Origin: CAWKGV01 sp963849305
Lineage (GTDB): Bacteria > Pseudomonadota > Alphaproteobacteria > Acetobacterales > Acetobacteraceae
Reading direction: 5' to 3'
Assembly: GCA_963849305.1 (NCBI GenBank)
Contig: CAWKGV010000004.1
Span: forward strand, 1 to 64,000
Length of the DNA: 64,000 bases
Under the pieces are notes generated by a model, which was given only the letters and a program-made list of their open reading frames with translations, did no database searches and was not told where the DNA came from. The translations under genes were made by a program, and so were the position numbers. Each line of letters begins with the position of its first letter. Positions within the stretch are counted from its first letter, which is position 1. Of the stretch, positions 8,683 through 17,276 are shown piece by piece.

Positions 8683-9246
8683 CTACCATGGATGTATCGC
8701 GCCGACGTGCTCCGCGCGGCGATGGGCCAGATGCGGCGCTGGATGAGGAGTTCCAGGGGGGGCGAGGTGATTGCCCTCACCCATCATGTAGGCCCGTAGC
8801 TGCAAGCGCGCACGGTGAACGCGGCTTTTCAGGGTGCCGATCGCGCAGCCGGTCTTTTCAGCGGCCGTCTCATACGGAATCTCTTGCAAAGCGATCATGA
8901 ACAAAGCCTGTTGCTGGTCCGGCGGCAGCCGCTTCAGCGCCCAGGATAACTCCCGCAACGCCGTCCGGTCCTCATGCGACGCCGCGACCGGCAGCTCGGG
9001 GACCGTGTCCATGTCCGTGAATTCACGTTTATTACGTACGCTGCTGATGAAATGGTTAATCATGATCCGGTGAACCCAGGCTGAGAAGTTGGTTCCCGGC
9101 ATGAAGCAGTCCTGGGCGAGCAATGCCTTGGTCGCGACATCCTGCGTGAGATCGTCCGCAGCCGCACGGTTGCGCGTCAACGCCAGCGCCCAAATGCGCA
9201 TTTTGGGAAGAAAAGAGATCAATTGCTCATTGAAGCTTTGCGGCAC
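8683..9246 (-). CDS. ECF-type RNA polymerase sigma factor
   Basis: The protein has the two domains of extracytoplasmic-function sigma factors. Sigma-2 spans about residues 10-75 (AAADDLTQDVATKALL...FSAWVHRIMINHFIS). Sigma-4 spans about 105-160 (LPPDQQQALFMIALQEIPY, then GCAIGTLKSRVHRARLQL). It resembles the EcfG-like group of alphaproteobacteria, but no NepR-type anti-sigma gene is adjacent. The last 30 residues form a Pro/His-rich tail that is unusual for the family. It is divergent from a single-domain response regulator across about 340 bases that contain an inverted repeat, so joint regulation is plausible. The start at 9246 is backed by GAAGGAGAGG just upstream. Confidence 0.88.
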   Translation of the reverse strand: MPQSFNEQLISFLPKMRIWALALTRNRAAADDLTQDVATKALLAQDCFMPGTNFSAWVHRIMINHFISSVRNKREFTDMDTVPELPVAASHEDRTALRELSWALKRLPPDQQQALFMIALQEIPYETAAEKTGCAIGTLKSRVHRARLQLRAYMMGEGNHLAPPGTPHPAPHLAHRRAEHVGAIHPW

Positions 9247-9327
9247 GATGGCCTCTCCTTCTGATCGGCTGGGGTCGAACTGTGTTGCGAAGAGGTCGCG
9301 CGCAAGGACAATGACATGACCTTGAAC

Positions 9328-9359
9328 CCGGTTGGGGAACTCAATTGTTCACAAACCGG
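9328..9359. promoter_or_regulatory. Inverted repeat in the divergent sigma factor/response regulator region
   Basis: CCGGTTGGGGAAC at 9328-9340 and GTTCACAAACCGG at 9347-9359 form 13-base arms with two mismatches around TCAATT. The region 9247-9586 otherwise holds no supported gene. The arms contain GGAAC and GGGAAC-like strings similar to the -35 of EcfG-class promoters, but no properly spaced GTT -10 was found, so the site may be an operator instead. Confidence 0.45.
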
Positions 9360-9586
9360 GAACAAGGGCCGGACGCTTCACAGAGACGTTTTAAGGGGTG
9401 GTGCTGCGTCGCAGCGGACGATCAAGGAACCTTGAGGACATATCCTGTCTGCGCATTGGGCGCCCTCGCAACAGCGTGTTCGCATCACTGATGGCAAACG
9501 ATCGCGCCACGATTAAGTCACAATTGGGAACAGTCGCGGTATTGCGGGCTCCCCGGGAATGGGCAATGGGCAAGAAGGGCGAGCCA

Positions 9587-10015
9587 ATGAACGGCCGTAG
9601 CGCGGGCGCGATGCTGGCGGTCGCGGACCACGAACGGGGGAGCCGCCAGCGAATTCTACTCGTGGAAGATGATCCGCACGTCAGGGAGACGTTGGCCGAA
9701 TTGCTCGAGTTGGAGGGATACCGCGTCGAGGCTGCGCGCGACGCCCTAGGCGGGCTCGCACGGGCACGCTCGGAGCCCTTTGATATGGTTCTCTGCGACC
9801 TGACGCTGCCAGGCGAGATCGACGGGTTCGGGTTCGCGCGCGCCTGCCGCGAAGACCCGGTTTTGCGTGGACTTCGCTTGGTTGCCGTGTCAGGCTACTG
9901 CCGGCCACAGGATCGCAGGCGGGCGGTGGAGGCTGGCTTCGACGGTTTGATCGCCAAGCCGGTGGAGTTGACTGCGGTGCATGCAGCCTTCCTGACGAGC
10001 GGCGGTGAGGGCTAA
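9587..10015 (+). CDS. Single-domain response regulator (CheY-like receiver)
   Basis: Almost the whole 142-residue protein is one receiver domain. It starts at RILLVEDDPHVRETL and has the acidic pocket VEDD, the phosphoacceptor Asp in CDLTLPG, a switch Ser in VAVSGY and the conserved Lys in IAKPVE. No output domain is present, so it probably acts by protein contact in a phosphorelay. The start at 9587 was chosen for AAGAAGGG seven bases upstream; an in-frame ATG at 9398 would add 63 residues that look like non-coding sequence. The divergent sigma factor suggests a signalling pair, but no histidine kinase is in the window. Confidence 0.85.
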   Translation: MNGRSAGAMLAVADHERGSRQRILLVEDDPHVRETLAELLELEGYRVEAARDALGGLARARSEPFDMVLCDLTLPGEIDGFGFARACREDPVLRGLRLVAVSGYCRPQDRRRAVEAGFDGLIAKPVELTAVHAAFLTSGGEG

Positions 10016-10110
10016 CGCAGCGCGTTTACTCTGTCAAAACGAAGGAGTCCCCGCCGATGGGAGAGGCTTGAATGAGGATCGGTCCCTGGGCTGCGCGACC
10101 TCCGTTCTCC

Positions 10111-10365
10111 CTACTCAGCCGCCAGCTTGGGAGTGAACGCCGGTAGCGCCGCACGCTCTTCGCTTGACATTGGTTTCGGCCACCAACGGTCCTCCCACTC
10201 GGAGAAGATCGGGTCGATCCTTGGCTTGACGCGCTCGGCGTAGATGCGGGTGTTGTATTTGGTCAGCTCCGGAAATCGGGGTCGAGATTGGGCTGACTGA
10301 ACTCTACGAAGGCACGACTCCGTCCGGCGGCGATGGCGACGCCGCCACCGAGGGCTAACCGGCAC
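10111..10365 (-). pseudogene. C-terminal remnant of an unidentified protein, frameshifted
   Basis: A protein-like tail is readable from ELTKYNTRIYAERVKPRI to the stop at 10111 (about 50 residues, ending WWPKPM...FTPKLAAE). Just upstream, a different frame reads VEFSQPNLDPDFRS and then stops, so one frameshift near 10275 appears to join the two. I do not recognise the family with confidence; the tail is reminiscent of flavin-dependent luciferase-like oxidoreductases. It lies just downstream of the metallo-beta-lactamase-fold gene on the same strand and is best taken as a gene fragment. Confidence 0.4.
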
Positions 10366-10383
10366 GCGCGCCACAGCAAGGAC

Positions 10384-11043
10384 TCACAGGAAGGGGTTGC
10401 CCACCCGCTCCGCGCCTATGGTGGAGCCGGGGCCGTGGCCACACAGGAAGGCGACATCGTCGCCGAGCGGCAGCAGCTTCTCGTGGATGGCGCGGATCAG
10501 CCCCGCGTGGTCGCCGTAGGGAAAGTCAGTGCGCCCGACCGATCCCCGGAACAACACGTCGCCCACGATCGCGAAGCGTTCCGATCGGTCGACGAACACG
10601 ACATGGCCGGGCGTGTGCCCCGGGCAATGCAGCACGTCGAACCGGTGTTCGCCCAGGCGCAACTGATCGCCCTCCGCAAGCCACCGGTCCGGCAGCACGT
10701 CGCGGACTCCACCGAGACCGAAGCTCCGCGCCTGCGCGGATAAGCCGTCGAGTAGGAAGCGGTCGCGCTCGCCGGGGCCATCGATTGGGGAAGCCGCCGG
10801 GTCGCCCTGGCCCGCGCGCAGCTTCTCCTGCAACTCAGCCGCGCCGCCCGCGTGATCGAGATGCCCGTGCGTCAGCAGGATGCGTTCGACCGTCACGCCG
10901 TATTCGAGCACCGTTTCCAGGATGCGATCCGCCTCGCCGCCCGGATCGACCACGAAGCCGCGCTTCGTGGCACTATCCCAGATTATGGCGCAGTTCTGCT
11001 GGAAGGCCGTGACCGGGATGACGGCCGCCTGGAGCGAGGCCAT
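10384..11043 (-). CDS. Metallo-beta-lactamase-fold hydrolase (glyoxalase II-like)
   Basis: This 219-residue protein has the metal-binding motif THGHLDH at about 58-64, a second His in CPGHTPGH (about 140-147), the ligand Asp in IVGDVLF and a final His in CGHGPGST. These are all the ligands of a dinuclear glyoxalase II/YcbL-type hydrolase. It is cytoplasmic, with no leader. Its ATG overlaps the stop of the preceding PDZ gene (TGATG), so the two are translationally coupled. Likely activity is thioester or ester hydrolysis, such as S-lactoylglutathione, but the substrate is inferred from fold only. A longer open frame to 11622 overlaps the PDZ gene and is rejected. Confidence 0.9.
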   Translation of the reverse strand: MASLQAAVIPVTAFQQNCAIIWDSATKRGFVVDPGGEADRILETVLEYGVTVERILLTHGHLDHAGGAAELQEKLRAGQGDPAASPIDGPGERDRFLLDGLSAQARSFGLGGVRDVLPDRWLAEGDQLRLGEHRFDVLHCPGHTPGHVVFVDRSERFAIVGDVLFRGSVGRTDFPYGDHAGLIRAIHEKLLPLGDDVAFLCGHGPGSTIGAERVGNPFL

Positions 11044-12018
11044 CAGTGCAATCTGGGGCTCTTGAGGAATTTGGCACGGTCGGCCGAGCGGATCGTGAGC
11101 GTGGCCGGCCCAGTCTCGCGGAGCACCCTCAGCCGCACCTCCGCTCCCGCGCTGCCGGAAGCCCAGACCCTCCGCCACAACGAGCCAAGGTCGCCGACGT
11201 CTTCGCCGTTCACGGCTAAGATCCGGTCCCCTGCGCGCACGCCGGCTTGCTCCGCCGGCCCCTTGTCGGACAGCTGGCCCACCATGATCGCTTCGTCCGC
11301 CTCGGTGGCATACATGCCAAGCCAGGGCCGGGCGGGCCGGTTCACCCGGCCGTAGCTCAGCAGCTCTTCGAGGATCGGCGCCAGGTAGCCGATCGGCACC
11401 ACCATATTCATGTCGAGCCGACGTCCCTTGCCATCGCCCTGCTGCAAAATCAGCGAGCCGATGCCCATCAGCTTGCCGTTCCCGCCGATCAGGCCGCAGC
11501 CGCCCCAGAACGGGTGCGCGGGCGCCGTGAAAATCGCTTCGTCCAGCAAGTATTCCCAATAGCCGGGGAACTCCTGTCGGCCGACCACTCTTGTCTCGAT
11601 GGCGTGCCGCCGGCCGCCCCACGCCGCGAACACCGCTTGATCGCCGACCTTGAGCGCATCGGAATCGCCCAGCTCCAGCGCCGGCAGATCGAGCCGGCCG
11701 AGCGCCTGCACAAGTCCGAAGCCGCTATCCTGGTCATAAGCCAGGGCATGTCCGGCGACGGCCCGGCCATCAGCGGAGGTCAGCCAGATCGTTTCGGCTT
11801 CGGTGACGAGATAGCCGATCGTCGCCACCAGGCCACTCTCGCCTATCACCACGCCGCTGCCGGCCCGCTCCGTGCCAAGTATGCCGGCGGTGAACGCGTC
11901 GGGCGGGACGTACAGACCTCAGCCCCACGACCGCGCGCAGCGCGCGCGTCAGGTCGTAGGGATAGTCGCTCGGATCCGGCTGCAGGTTGGCCGGGATTTC
12001 CCAGTCGGTGCTCGGCAT
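11043..12018 (-). pseudogene. S1C-type (DegP-like) protease homologue with PDZ domain, one frameshift
   Basis: Translation from ATG at 12018 gives MPSTDWEIPANLQPDPSDYP..., then a shift near 11910 is needed to reach GTERAGSGVVIGESGLVATI and the rest of the protein. The trypsin-like part ends in HPFWGGCGLIGGNGKLMG where active proteases have GNSGGP, so the nucleophile Ser is absent. A PDZ domain occupies about the last 90 residues (LSDKGPAEQAGVRAGDRIL). It is therefore a pseudo-protease or peptide-binding protein by ancestry. The single-base shift could be a true mutation or a sequencing error; a shorter product from 11852 would lack the N-terminus. It is coupled to the metallo-hydrolase downstream. 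Confidence 0.75.
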
Positions 12019-12228
12019 ACGGCGTCGGTTCCGTTCAAGAACGCGGGCGGGGACGACGCCCGAGTATCGACGCTTTTCCCGCCGGTGCCAACGCCGGGCC
12101 TTGCCGCCCAAGACCGGCTAGCCACCGTAAAGCGGCGCGTCCGCCACTTGCCCCTAACGAACCGCCGGTCGCACACTGGCCGGGGCCGGCCTGGCCGGAG
12201 GGACGTTCCAAGAACTGGAGAACAAAAC

Positions 12229-13443
12229 ATGATCACTCGGAGGGCAATGGTCGCTACAGGGCTCGCGGCCAGCGTGGCGGGTCGCGCGAGGCGGGCATGG
12301 GCCGCCGATATGCCAGGCGTGACCGCTAGCACGCTAAAGATTGGCAACACCGGGCCGTATAGCGGCCCGGCCTCGTCCTACGGCAATATTCCCAAGACCG
12401 AAGGTGCGGTCTTCAGAATGGTGAACGACCAAGGGGGCGTGGGAAAACACAAGATCGACTTCATCTCGCTCGACGACGCCTACAGCCCGCCCCGCACCGT
12501 CGAGGACGTGCGTCGGCTGATCGAGCAGGAGCACGTGGCCTTCCTGTTCCAGGACATCGGAACCCCCTGCAACTCCGCGATTGTGGAATATACAACGCGC
12601 GAGAAAGTCCCGCAGCTGTTTGTCGGGTCCGGTGCGTCCAAGTGGAGCAACTATAAGAAATATCCCTGGGCGATGGGTTGGCAGCCCAACTACCGCACTG
12701 AGGCGGAGATCTACACGAAATACATGCTGCAGCAGGTGAAGGAGCCAAAGCTGGCGATCCTTTACCAGAACGACGACTTCGGGAAGGACTACCCTGCGGG
12801 CGTGCGGGCGATCCTCGGCAAAAACTGGGACAAGTATGTGGTGAAGGTCGCGAGCTACGAGACGACCGACCCTACCATCGAGAGCCAGATTGTTGAGATG
12901 CAGGCCTCGGGCGCAAACGTGTTGCTGGTCGCGGCCATCCCGAAGTTTGCCGCGCAGGCAATCCGCAAGGTGCATGACCTCAACTGGAAGCCGATGTTCT
13001 TCATGACCAACGTGTCGATCTCGGTTGGCGGTGTCATGACGCCGGCCGGCCCGCAGAACGGGCTCGGGGTCATCACGACGGGATACTTGAAAGACCCGAC
13101 CGACCCGTCCTGGAACAACGATCCGGGCATGAAGGGGTGGCGGTCGTTCATGGGGACGTATATGTCGGGGAGCGATCTCAGTGATGCTAATTACGTCTTC
13201 GGCTACGGGGTCGCGATGACCTTGCTTCAAGTTCTGAAGCAGTGCGACGGCGACTTCTCGCGAGAGAACGTCATGCGCCAGGCGCAGGACCTACACGATC
13301 TCGAAATCCCTGTACTGCTGCCCGGCATCAAGATCAACACGAGCCCAACGGATCACCGCCCGATCAAGGCGATGCAGCTCATGCGCTGGGATGGCAAGAC
13401 CTGGGTCCGCTTCGGCAGCCTAATCGAGGGCGCGAACGCCTGA
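12229..13443 (+). CDS. Branched-chain amino-acid-type ABC transporter substrate-binding protein
   Basis: The 404-residue protein belongs to the LivJ-type periplasmic binding proteins. A leader with two arginines (MITRRAMVATGLAAS, ending near AWAAD) suggests Tat export. The mature part opens with LKIGNTGPYSGPASSYG, the usual first strand of the family, and contains ILYQNDDFGKDYPAGVR typical of the hinge region. No permease or ATPase gene is near, so it is an orphan that may feed a distant transporter or a signalling system. The start at 12229 follows CTGGAGAACAAA. It is divergent from the PDZ gene, with about 210 bases between them for both promoters. Confidence 0.88.
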   Translation: MITRRAMVATGLAASVAGRARRAWAADMPGVTASTLKIGNTGPYSGPASSYGNIPKTEGAVFRMVNDQGGVGKHKIDFISLDDAYSPPRTVEDVRRLIEQEHVAFLFQDIGTPCNSAIVEYTTREKVPQLFVGSGASKWSNYKKYPWAMGWQPNYRTEAEIYTKYMLQQVKEPKLAILYQNDDFGKDYPAGVRAILGKNWDKYVVKVASYETTDPTIESQIVEMQASGANVLLVAAIPKFAAQAIRKVHDLNWKPMFFMTNVSISVGGVMTPAGPQNGLGVITTGYLKDPTDPSWNNDPGMKGWRSFMGTYMSGSDLSDANYVFGYGVAMTLLQVLKQCDGDFSRENVMRQAQDLHDLEIPVLLPGIKINTSPTDHRPIKAMQLMRWDGKTWVRFGSLIEGANA

Positions 13444-13481
13444 ACCGCTGCACTGGTCTAGCGGCGCCGCAAGATTTGGGT

Positions 13482-13500
13482 CGGACCACCGGGCGGTCCG
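13482..13500. terminator. Weak hairpin between convergent genes
   Basis: CGGACC at 13482-13487 pairs with GGTCCG at 13495-13500 around a 7-base loop. It sits in the 59-base gap between the binding-protein gene and the DUF1194 gene, which converge. There is no U tract. Confidence 0.3.
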
Positions 13501-13502
13501 GA

Positions 13503-14252
13503 TCAGCCGCGCTGCCCAGGGCGTGCGACCGCGAAGCGTGACCCGGGCGGCGCTGCGGCGATCTCGTTGAACAGCTTTCGCGTCACTGCTTCGCCGAAGG
13601 TACGGTAGTCGTGCACCACCAGCACGAAGCTGCCTTCGCCAGTGGTGACATTCTCGCGGTAGTAATTGTCGAGTCCGCCTGGGGGATGAGTGTGCGCTTG
13701 CAGCCAGGGAATATTGCTCTCGTTGGCGATGGCGAGGCCGTTAATGGTCACGCCCTGCTTCACCGCCGCGTCGCGCGCCTCCTGCACCGGCCGGCCGGCG
13801 TTGTTGTTGCCGTCTCCGGCGACGTCGATCACGCGCCTTGTGGTCTGCAAGCCGCTGCGCGCCAGGAGATCAAGCGCCTGGGTGATGCCATCGCCGATCG
13901 CGGTGCGGCCCCAGGCCGAGCGGGGCGCCTCTTGCATCCGCTTTGCGAAGGCGCGCGCGGAGGGCTCGTCGCGGATCACCGTCCAGTCGAGCACGGTATC
14001 GACCTGGCCCGATCCGGCGAACTCGACAAACGAGACCGCGATCGCACCCAGGGCGCCGGACTTAATCGCGCCGATCACCGTCGGGTTGGTGAAGGCGTCG
14101 AAATAGCCCTGCTTCTCCAGCTTATATTCGTCCTCGTTGATGCTGCCCGAGACATCGTCCACCAGCACCAAGGCCACATCCACCGGCTCGGCCGCATGGG
14201 CCAGGCGGATCATGGAGAGCACGGCGGCCGTAACAAGCAGCAGAGGTTTCAT
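13503..14252 (-). CDS. Exported DUF1194 protein with von Willebrand type A domain
   Basis: A clear signal peptide (MKPLLLVTAAVLSMIRLAHA) precedes a vWA domain. The MIDAS metal site is seen as Asp33-x-Ser35-x-Ser37 in DDVSGS, with further elements at WGRTAIGDGI and IDVAGDGNNN. The 249 residues match the family length. Such proteins are periplasmic and bind partners through a divalent cation; no specific role is established. The start at 14252 was preferred to 14327 because it places the signal peptide at the N-terminus and follows a GGAATG sequence. It lies just downstream of the molybdoenzyme gene on the same strand, but the 85-base gap argues only weakly for one operon. Confidence 0.88.
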   Translation of the reverse strand: MKPLLLVTAAVLSMIRLAHAAEPVDVALVLVDDVSGSINEDEYKLEKQGYFDAFTNPTVIGAIKSGALGAIAVSFVEFAGSGQVDTVLDWTVIRDEPSARAFAKRMQEAPRSAWGRTAIGDGITQALDLLARSGLQTTRRVIDVAGDGNNNAGRPVQEARDAAVKQGVTINGLAIANESNIPWLQAHTHPPGGLDNYYRENVTTGEGSFVLVVHDYRTFGEAVTRKLFNEIAAAPPGSRFAVARPGQRG

Positions 14253-14337
14253 CGAGCATTCCTTCGGGCAATCACGGCCGAAGGTGCGGCCCGTTTTTCC
14301 CCCGGTCAAGCCACAGCCTCCGGGCAAAGTTTGTTCG

Positions 14338-16434
14338 CTATTCGGCCGCGAGCGGCAGGGCCGCCGCCTCGGCCTTCATCCACACCGCCGTGTCGTGGAA
14401 CACCGCGCCGCCCATCGGCGGGGCCGGGTCGTCGCTGGTGAGCGCGTTGAGCCCGATCCCGCCCTCGAAGCATTCGCTCGGCCAGATGCTCTCCGTCACT
14501 ACGACGCCGGGTTGCACCCCGTTGAACAGGCGAACATGAACGACGACCTCACCGCGCGCGTTGCCGAGCCGTACCTTGCCGCCATCGGTTAGCCCGAGCC
14601 GGGCGGCTTCGGCAGGATGGACGAGGGCGGTTGGCCGCCCCTCGCGCCGGCGCGAACTGGGCGTCTCGGTGAAGCTCGTGTTCAGAAAGCTACGGGCGGG
14701 CGCGGTCACCAGCCGGAACGGATGGGCCGCGCTCGGTGCGTCGATGATGGCGAAATGGTCCGGGAGGCGCGGCATCCGCGCGTGATCGGGGCCGATGCGC
14801 GCCCAGTCCGGGGCGAAACGGAACCTCCCGCCGGGCTGCGGAAAACCATTGAAGAAGTGGGATTCCTCAAACGGCGGCTGGGCGTCGATCCAGCGCCGCT
14901 GCAGCACCGTTTGCGCATCTGGCCAACCGGAGGCGCGCAATGTCGCGTCGATCATCTCCCAGGCCGTCATCTCGAACCCCGGATGCCGGGCTCCGAGCCG
15001 CGCGGCCAGCGCGTTGACCACGTCGTGGTTCGATCGGCATTCGCCTGGCGGGTCGATCAGCTTCGGGCCGATCTGGATGTGGCTGTGCCCGCCGGCCTGA
15101 TAAACGTCATCGTGTTCCATGAACATCGTGGCTGGCAGCACGATATCGGCCCACCGCGCCGTCTCGGTCATGAACTGCTCGTGGACGCAGACGAACAAAT
15201 CCTCCCGCGCGAAGCCGCGCCGCACGCGGTTGCTGTCCGGGCAGACCGTGACCGGGTTTTGGTTCTGGATGAACAGCGCGTGGACCTGCGGCCCGTCGCC
15301 AAGCTCGCGCCGGTCGCCGGTCAGCACGCTGCCGATGCGGCTCATGTCCATCTGGCGGACGCCGAGGTCGCGAACGTCGAGCCCCTCGATCAGTGTCTTG
15401 TCCCAGTGATAGATGCCGCGATTGCTCCAGAGGGCGCCGCCGCCCTCATGCGGCCAGGTGCCGGCGACGGTGGGCAGGCAGGTGACCGCGTGCAGGTTCG
15501 CCGCCCCGTTGCGGGAGCGCGAGAAGCCGTAGCCGATCCGGATGTAGCTGCGCTTGGTCGATCCGTACAGCCGCGCGAACGCCTCGATCTGCTCGGTCGA
15601 CAGGCCAGTAATTCCTGACGCCCATTCCGGGCCGCGCGCGGCGAGATGCGCCTCCAGCGCCTCCGGGCAGTCCGCGAAGCGCGCCATGTAGGCGCGGTCG
15701 GCCCAGCCGTCGCGGAAGGCGATGTGCATCACCGCACAGGCGAGCGCACCATCGGTGCCGGGCCGCGGCGCCAGGTGCATGTCGGCCGCCGCGGCCGTGG
15801 CGTTGCGGTAAGGATCGACCACCACCAGCTTCGCCCCGCGCGTCTTCCGGGCGCGGGTCACGTGGGTCATGACGTTGACCTGGGTGGCGACCGCGTTGCA
15901 GCCCCAAATCACGATCAGGTCGGAGGCGGCCATCTCGCGCGGGTCCGGCCCGCGATAGCCGCCGACCCCGGCAGCCCATCCCGCCTCGCAGACCGAGGTG
16001 CAGATCGTCAGCCGCTGGCGCGAGTATTTCATGGCGTGGCGCAGACGGTTAATGCCGTCGCGCTGTACCAGCCCCATCGTGCCGGCGTAGTAAAATGGCC
16101 AGACCGCCTCCGTGCCGTGCCGAGCGGCGACTTGGGCGAGGGCGCCCGCCGTGCGGTCGAGCGCCTCGTCCCACGCGATTTCGCGGAACTGGCCTGAGCC
16201 TTTGGGGCCGATCCGCAGCAACGGGCGGGTGAGCCGATCAGGGTGATGGATGCGTTCGGCGTAGCGCGCGACCTTCGCGCAGATCACGCCGGCGGTGTAG
16301 CTGTTGTCCGCCGCGCCATGAACCGCGCCGATGCGCCGACCGTCCAGCACCTCCACCTCCAGCGCGCAGGTGGAGGGGCAGTCATGCGGGCAGGCGGAGG
16401 CGCGCACTTGCCTTGTGTCGTGGGTATCGAGCAT
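14338..16434 (-). CDS. Cytoplasmic molybdopterin oxidoreductase of the DMSO reductase family
   Basis: The 698-residue protein starts with a 4Fe-4S cluster motif formed by Cys15, Cys19, Cys23 and Cys52 (CPHDCPSTC...VICAK). It continues through the bis-MGD binding domains (VIWGCNAVATQ, VVVDPYRNATA, LFIQNQNPVTVCPDS) and a C-terminal dinucleotide-binding domain (HPAEAARLGLTDGGKV). No twin-arginine leader is present, so it acts in the cytoplasm. No electron-transfer or membrane subunit and no cofactor gene is adjacent, so it is a stand-alone catalytic subunit. Substrate is unknown. It is divergent from the phosphoesterase gene, with 127 bases between them. Confidence 0.9.
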   Translation of the reverse strand: MLDTHDTRQVRASACPHDCPSTCALEVEVLDGRRIGAVHGAADNSYTAGVICAKVARYAERIHHPDRLTRPLLRIGPKGSGQFREIAWDEALDRTAGALAQVAARHGTEAVWPFYYAGTMGLVQRDGINRLRHAMKYSRQRLTICTSVCEAGWAAGVGGYRGPDPREMAASDLIVIWGCNAVATQVNVMTHVTRARKTRGAKLVVVDPYRNATAAAADMHLAPRPGTDGALACAVMHIAFRDGWADRAYMARFADCPEALEAHLAARGPEWASGITGLSTEQIEAFARLYGSTKRSYIRIGYGFSRSRNGAANLHAVTCLPTVAGTWPHEGGGALWSNRGIYHWDKTLIEGLDVRDLGVRQMDMSRIGSVLTGDRRELGDGPQVHALFIQNQNPVTVCPDSNRVRRGFAREDLFVCVHEQFMTETARWADIVLPATMFMEHDDVYQAGGHSHIQIGPKLIDPPGECRSNHDVVNALAARLGARHPGFEMTAWEMIDATLRASGWPDAQTVLQRRWIDAQPPFEESHFFNGFPQPGGRFRFAPDWARIGPDHARMPRLPDHFAIIDAPSAAHPFRLVTAPARSFLNTSFTETPSSRRREGRPTALVHPAEAARLGLTDGGKVRLGNARGEVVVHVRLFNGVQPGVVVTESIWPSECFEGGIGLNALTSDDPAPPMGGAVFHDTAVWMKAEAAALPLAAE

Positions 16435-16561
16435 GGGGCGAACCTAGCGCGAGGCGGAAACGCTTGGCAAAGCTAGGCAGCGGATCGAAGTCGACGCGTA
16501 GCTAAAACGGCCCGAGCCGGATGGCGCTAGGCGGCGCCGGCGCTCTAATACCGCCCGCAAC

Positions 16562-17275
16562 ATGATCGACCTCGCCCCTGCCCCGGCTGCGCTACCGCAC
16601 GGCCGCCGCGTCTATGTCATCGGCGACATCCACGGCTGCCATCGCCAGCTCGCCGAGCTCTATGCCGCGATCGAGGCGGACCTCGGCATCCGGCCGGTCG
16701 CCGCGCCGTTGCTGATCCATATCGGCGATTACGTCGATCGCGGGCCCGACTCCGCCGGCGTGATCGAGCGCCTGCGGCATGGGCCGCCAATCACGGGCGT
16801 GCCGACGATCAACCTCAAGGGCAACCACGAGCACACCATGATCGAGGCGCTGGCCGGCGACCGCGCCGCCGGCACCGACTGGCTGTTCCAAGGCGGGCGG
16901 CCGGCGCTGGAGAGCTACGGCCTGGACCCTGACGGGCCGCGTGCGGCATGGGCGGAGCGAATCCCCGCGACGCATCTCGACTTCCTGCGCGGCCTCACGA
17001 TGCAGCATCGGGAAGGCGGTTACCTGTTCGTCCATGCCGGCATCCGGCCGGGCATCCCGATCGAGCGCCAGGCGCCGGAGGATCTGCTGCGCATCCGCCA
17101 GCCGTTTCTCTACACCAACCAGAGCTTCGGGGTGGTGGTTGTCCACGGCCATACGCCGGTCAAGACGCCGGTCGTGCGGGCGAACCGGATCGCCATCGAC
17201 ACCGGGGCGGTATTCGGCGGCCCGCTCACTTGCGGGGTATTGGAAGGGAGCAGGATCGGCTTCCTCACCGCTTGA
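16562..17275 (+). CDS. Ser/Thr-phosphatase-like metallophosphoesterase
   Basis: The 237-residue protein has the three signature blocks of the PPP-type phosphoesterases: GDIHG at 21-25, GDYVDRG at about 55-61 and GNHEH near residue 88. Later metal-ligand histidines are seen in FVHAGIRPG and VHGHTPVK. These build a dinuclear metal site for phosphate ester hydrolysis. It resembles bacterial Ser/Thr phosphatases and diadenosine tetraphosphatases; which one cannot be told here. It is cytoplasmic. Its stop lies one base before the ATG of the MFS gene, so the two form an operon. Confidence 0.9.
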   Translation: MIDLAPAPAALPHGRRVYVIGDIHGCHRQLAELYAAIEADLGIRPVAAPLLIHIGDYVDRGPDSAGVIERLRHGPPITGVPTINLKGNHEHTMIEALAGDRAAGTDWLFQGGRPALESYGLDPDGPRAAWAERIPATHLDFLRGLTMQHREGGYLFVHAGIRPGIPIERQAPEDLLRIRQPFLYTNQSFGVVVVHGHTPVKTPVVRANRIAIDTGAVFGGPLTCGVLEGSRIGFLTA

Positions 17276-17276
17276 G

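Noticed and set aside
10384..11622. Longer start for the metallo-beta-lactamase-fold protein
   Set aside because: The added residues overlap the PDZ gene in another frame and look random; the ATG at 11043 is coupled to the PDZ stop.
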